Part shown: piece after piece, positions 63,225 through 64,000 of the stretch | How positions within the stretch are numbered: position 1 is the first letter of the stretch | How the letters are laid out: every line of letters begins with the position of its first letter | NCBI RefSeq assembly: GCF_030845175.1 | Contig: NZ_CP132542.1 | Coordinates: 3,321,501-3,385,500 of the forward strand | Reading direction: 5' to 3' | DNA: 64,000 nucleotides | From: Coralliovum pocilloporae | Lineage (GTDB): Bacteria; Pseudomonadota; Alphaproteobacteria; Rhizobiales; Cohaesibacteraceae | Position numbers and translations under genes: made by a program | The notes under the pieces: model-generated | Told to the model about the DNA's origin: nothing | Database searches by the model: none | Seen by the model: the letters and a program-made list of their open reading frames with translations, nothing else

Positions 63225-64000
63225 ATGAGAAAGCACATCAAGACGGACAGACTGGATATTGCCTACCACGATACCGGACCTGAGAATGGGCCCGCTGTCA
63301 TTCTGCTGCATGGCTTTCCTTATGATGCAAGCGCCTACTTTCAAGTGGCAGAAGCGCTTTCTGACGAGGGCCTCCGATGTATCATCCCGTATCTGCGCGG
63401 CTTCGGTGAAACGCGATTTCTGACAGCCAATATCATGCGCTCCGGACAACAGGCAGCAATTGCTCAGGATCTTCTGGATCTGATGAACACCTTGTCCATT
63501 AATCGTGCAGTCCTCGCAGGCTATGACTGGGGTGGCCGTGCTGCCTGCATAGTCTCCGCACTTTGGCCAGAACGCGTAACAGGCCTCGTGAGTTGCGGAG
63601 AAGGATACAATATCCAGAACATTCCAGCGGCGTCAGAACCAGCGTTTCCAGACGAAGAGCATCTGCTCTGGTATATCCACTATATGAACACCGAACGCGG
63701 TAGAAAGGGCCTGACGGCACATCGTGAGGCGTTTTGTCGAAAGCTATGGGTGCTCTGGTCGCCCAGTTGGGCTTTTGATGATGCGACATTCGCCAGAGCA
63801 GCTTTGTCCTTCGACAATCCGGATTTCATCGACATCGTCATTCATTCATATCGCCATCGGCTTGGAAATGCTCCAGGCGATCCGATTTACGCTGAGTTAG
63901 AACAGCAGCTGGCGAGGCAACCCAAGATCACCGTGCCAACCATCATTCTGCAGGGTCAGGATGATGGGGTCGACCCGCCATCTGCAAGCGCCATCAACAA
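63225..64000 (+). CDS. Alpha/beta-hydrolase, epoxide hydrolase / haloalkane dehalogenase-like (3' end cut by window edge)
   Basis: The frame is open from ATG 63225 to the right edge; about 258 residues are visible. Landmarks are the oxyanion-hole stretch VILLHGFPYDA, YLRGFGETRF, and the nucleophile elbow GYDWGGRA, where aspartate takes the place of serine as in epoxide hydrolases and haloalkane dehalogenases. PTIILQGQDDGVDPP near the end is the usual acid-residue region. The catalytic histidine would lie beyond the window. The substrate is not known. Confidence 0.88.
   Translation, partial: MRKHIKTDRLDIAYHDTGPENGPAVILLHGFPYDASAYFQVAEALSDEGLRCIIPYLRGFGETRFLTANIMRSGQQAAIAQDLLDLMNTLSINRAVLAGYDWGGRAACIVSALWPERVTGLVSCGEGYNIQNIPAASEPAFPDEEHLLWYIHYMNTERGRKGLTAHREAFCRKLWVLWSPSWAFDDATFARAALSFDNPDFIDIVIHSYRHRLGNAPGDPIYAELEQQLARQPKITVPTIILQGQDDGVDPPSASAIN

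Noticed and set aside
1-64000. CRISPR arrays, prophage genes or complete insertion sequences
   Set aside because: No regularly spaced repeats, cas genes, phage structural genes or transposase genes were seen.

Overview
The window is a stretch of chromosome from an alphaproteobacterium, most likely a member of the Hyphomicrobiales. Three things support this. Two gene orders are typical of that order: glmU-glmS...DUF502...recG-sdhE-mfd, and rlpA-dacF-tmk-holB-metG-tatD-metallo-beta-lactamase. A phosphatidylcholine synthase (pcs) and an invasion-associated-locus-B protein are present. A complete ccoNOQP-GHIS (fixNOQP-GHIS) cluster is also present. By eye the GC content is about 55%, apart from one AT-rich island near 52.7-53.7 kb. 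The genus cannot be fixed from the sequence alone.

Layout. 0-8 kb: cbb3 cytochrome oxidase structural genes (ccoN runs off the left edge) and their assembly genes, i.e. high-affinity microaerobic respiration. 8-15.4 kb: a glyoxalase, then a LysR regulator divergent from a creatinase, followed by a four-gene polyamine-type ABC transporter; this may be a creatine or guanidino-compound uptake and breakdown locus. 15.5-31.6 kb: tRNA-Lys, an EamA exporter, a cell-envelope SPOR-like protein, amino-sugar synthesis (glmU, glmS), an M23 lipoprotein, small membrane proteins, an aminotransferase, DNA repair (recG, mfd), sdhE and a DsbA-type oxidoreductase.

31.7-38.8 kb: a GAF-PAS-GGDEF-EAL protein convergent with an unusual three-gene operon: a YejA-like binding protein, an acyl-adenylating-enzyme homologue that has lost its key motifs, and a double-receiver protein with a degenerate GGDEF domain. 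This is the best candidate here for an undescribed system. 39-45.5 kb: an IalB-like protein, a methyltransferase bracketed by duplicated terminators, hspQ, a CoA-ester lyase / AEC carrier / CoA-transferase group, and a UbiH-type hydroxylase. 45.9-52.2 kb: pcs, a short Hsp70 homologue, and an ArgE-like / flavoprotein / Rid / DUF1028 catabolic group.

52.4-54.4 kb: tRNA-Ser followed by an AT-rich, gene-poor island with a DUF1624 membrane acyltransferase. 54.5-64 kb: rlpA, dacF, tmk, holB, metG, tatD and a PhnP-like hydrolase, then a bestrophin gene split by a 264-bp miniature inverted-repeat element, and an alpha/beta hydrolase that runs off the right edge. No CRISPR array, prophage or complete insertion sequence was seen.
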